In this document: positions 62,263-64,000 of the stretch, piece after piece
How the letters are laid out: the number at the start of each line of letters is the position of its first letter
Position numbering within the stretch: the stretch's first letter is position 1
Assembly: GCF_000688235.1 (NCBI RefSeq)
Contig: NZ_JHYO01000006.1
Location: 1-64,000, forward strand
Length of the DNA stretch: 64,000 nucleotides
Source: Terasakiella pusilla DSM 6293
GTDB taxonomy: Bacteria; Pseudomonadota; Alphaproteobacteria; Rhodospirillales; Terasakiellaceae
Reading direction: 5' to 3'
Position numbers and translations under genes: made by a program
Notes under the pieces: model-generated
What the model was told of the DNA's origin: nothing
Seen by the model: only the letters and a program-made list of their open reading frames with translations
Databases searched by the model: none

Positions 62263-63985
62263 TTTCAGTTTCTTCCTCTAACGGGATTTCAATGATAAAG
62301 ATAGCCCCTTTGGGCTCCCTGTTTTCGGCATGGATCATGCCGCCATGTTCTTTGACGATTTCTGTGGAGATGGCAAGCCCCAGTCCCATGCCTTCACCGG
62401 ACGCGCGCGTGGTATAAAATGGCTCTTCCAGATCACGGATGGTGGATTGACCAATACCGGAGCCGGTATCGGTGATGCGCACGATCCCGTGGGTTTTTGT
62501 GTGTGAGATCGTGACTTGTAACAAGCGTTCTTCCTCATCCAGCATGGCATCCACGGCATTGCGCATCAGGTTTGTCAGGACTTGTTCCAGACGTAATTTG
62601 TTACCTCGAACGATCACCGGATGATCGGGAAGGTGGAAGCCATATTGAATGCGCCCTGCAGTCAGGTTCGGGATCAGCAGTTCTTCGCTGCCTTTCAAGA
62701 CATCCTGAAGATTAACGGCTTCAAACTCCTTTGAGCCGGGACGGGAGAAAAAGCGTAGCTGCCTTGTTATATTTTCCATACGCGCCACAAGGCCGGACAT
62801 CTGGCTGATTAACGTCACTTTTGGCGGTTGCTGGGAGATTTCGGCTGCTGTTAAATAATTTTTCATCGCCGCAATGGGCTGGCCCAGCTCATGGGTGACG
62901 GAGACGGAAAGTTGCCCAAGGGCGGCAAGGCGGCTGGTACGTGCCAGTTCATCCTGTGTGCGTTGTAGGCGGCGTTCGGCATGTTTGCGATCTTCAATCT
63001 CAATGGCGAGCAAGCGGTTGGCTTCGCGCAGGTCCGCAGAATCTGCTTGCGATTCCCGCAAGGCTGCACCGATGCGCCGGGTCTTCTTGAATTGCCACGC
63101 CGCAAATAACAGGCTGATGATCACAATCAATGTAATTAACATGGACCACGTGCGCACCTGAATGGAACGTTCATTGGCAAAGAAGTAGAGGGTCCAGTTG
63201 CGCGTCGGCATGTCTTGTGTGACCAGCAGGTAGGGTACATTGTTGACGGTTGCTTGATATTCGTTTGTGTTGGACCAGTTGAGTTTGACCAAGGGGGTCT
63301 TGTCAAACTGACGCATGGCCTTGATTTCTGAACGGCGCTCCGCTGAAAGGTCAAACAGCACCTTATATCGCCAGTCGGGGTTGGATGACAGCAGGACAAT
63401 GCCGTCTTCATTGCTGAGCAAAACACTCTCGCCTGCCTTCATCCAGGCTTCTTCCAATCTACCTAAGTTAAGCTTCATGGCAATGACCCCGGCAATGGTA
63501 CCGTTGGGGGCATAGACGGGGGCGGAGATGAACAGGCCGGGCAGGGAGGTGGTGACCCCGATGCCATAAAACTCCCCCATTTGTCCTTGCATCGCCTGCT
63601 GGTAATAGGGGCGGAAACTGTAATTGCTGCCGACGTAGGAATTTTCCTGATCATAGTTTGAACTGGCGAGCGTGAGGCCTGTCACATCCATGAGATAGAT
63701 GGCATCCAGTTGGGAACGTTCGGCGAAGTCTTTTAAGCGCAGGTTCAGGGAATGACGGTCTTTACGCAGGGTCCCTGCAATCACATGCGCATCTTTGGAC
63801 AGCACATAGGGGAAGTAGGAAATCCGTTCGATCTCACTTTCCAGCGTACTTTTATAAAGCGCAAGGCGACCTTTTGCAGCCTGAAGTTCTTCTGCTTTAT
63901 AGTAGGAGAAGAAGGCAAGGTAAAGTGCCGTACATCCGCCGCAGATGACGAAAATGAGCAGCAAAAAGGTGCGTGAAGGTAACAC
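62255..63985 (-). CDS. dctB: DctB-type sensor histidine kinase (start possibly outside window)
   Basis: A 576-aa membrane kinase. N-terminal helix LLLIFVICGGCTALYLAFFS, periplasmic double-Cache-like sensor with SYVGSNYSFRPYYQQAMQGQ, second helix near LITLIVIISLLFAAWQF, coiled coil, then HisKA with the phosphorylated His in SVTHELGQPIAAMKNYL and the HATPase with NAVDAML, DTGSGI and GMGLGLAIS. Typical of C4-dicarboxylate sensors. GTG 63985 is a possible start, but the frame stays open to the window edge. It is coupled to dctD. Confidence 0.92.
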   Translation of the reverse strand: MLPSRTFLLLIFVICGGCTALYLAFFSYYKAEELQAAKGRLALYKSTLESEIERISYFPYVLSKDAHVIAGTLRKDRHSLNLRLKDFAERSQLDAIYLMDVTGLTLASSNYDQENSYVGSNYSFRPYYQQAMQGQMGEFYGIGVTTSLPGLFISAPVYAPNGTIAGVIAMKLNLGRLEEAWMKAGESVLLSNEDGIVLLSSNPDWRYKVLFDLSAERRSEIKAMRQFDKTPLVKLNWSNTNEYQATVNNVPYLLVTQDMPTRNWTLYFFANERSIQVRTWSMLITLIVIISLLFAAWQFKKTRRIGAALRESQADSADLREANRLLAIEIEDRKHAERRLQRTQDELARTSRLAALGQLSVSVTHELGQPIAAMKNYLTAAEISQQPPKVTLISQMSGLVARMENITRQLRFFSRPGSKEFEAVNLQDVLKGSEELLIPNLTAGRIQYGFHLPDHPVIVRGNKLRLEQVLTNLMRNAVDAMLDEEERLLQVTISHTKTHGIVRITDTGSGIGQSTIRDLEEPFYTTRASGEGMGLGLAISTEIVKEHGGMIHAENREPKGAIFIIEIPLEEETENA

Positions 63986-64000
63986 TTGTTCAAAACCTTG

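Noticed and set aside
1-64000. CRISPR array, insertion sequence, integrase, toxin-antitoxin or prophage genes
   Set aside because: No spaced repeats, transposase motifs, integrase motifs or phage structural genes are visible. The window is mostly core and catabolic.

Overview
The window comes from a marine-type alphaproteobacterium, most like Rhodospirillales such as Terasakiella, Magnetovibrio or Thalassospira. This rests on the ribosomal gene order without infA or rpmJ, the typical RpoA start, the ATP12, DUF1489 and DUF445 genes, the MerR-type LiuR leucine regulon, TRAP transport genes and many chemoreceptors. The genus is inference.

Region 1 (1-14.8 kb), + strand: the 3' end of tuf and its terminator, then a new promoter and the S10-spc-alpha ribosomal block, rpsJ to rplQ, with secY, adk and rpoA. 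A consensus sigma-70 promoter restarts transcription before rpsM. Two intergenic gaps (before rplN and before rplO) carry related hairpin leaders that resemble no regulator known to me.

Region 2 (14.8-25.3 kb): a divergent AraC/cupin pair, then degP-like protease and rarA, a NavAb-type sodium channel, a solitary solute-binding protein, crcB, an RluC-type pseudouridine synthase, an unknown protein, acylphosphatase and a chemoreceptor ending in a hemerythrin domain.

Region 3 (25.5-39.1 kb): propionyl-CoA carboxylase (pccB-pccA), a small winged-helix protein, a HAD phosphatase-AsmA-ATP12 group, two related OmpA-type lipoproteins, lipB, tRNA-Leu(GAG) and a soluble double-PAS chemoreceptor.

Region 4 (39.3-57.6 kb): maeB-mgtE, then a leucine/isovalerate degradation regulon. 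liuR, a thioesterase pair and the ivd operon each have the same palindrome lying between the -35 and -10 elements. The enzymes (isovaleryl-CoA dehydrogenase, thiolase, a second acyl-CoA dehydrogenase, methylcrotonyl-CoA carboxylase beta and alpha, methylglutaconyl-CoA hydratase, HMG-CoA lyase) convert isovaleryl-CoA to acetyl-CoA and acetoacetate. A chemoreceptor lies inside the cluster. DUF445 and DUF1489 genes follow.

Region 5 (57.6-64 kb), - strand: dctB-dctD-dctP-dctQ-dctM, a two-component system with its TRAP dicarboxylate-type transporter. dctM has a one-base frameshift, and DctD lacks the sigma-54-contacting GAFTGA loop.

There is no CRISPR array, transposase, integrase or prophage. 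The most unusual items are the paired ribosomal leaders, the GAFTGA-less DctD, the broken dctM, the uniform LiuR promoter geometry, and the paired lipoproteins with a conserved two-cysteine domain.
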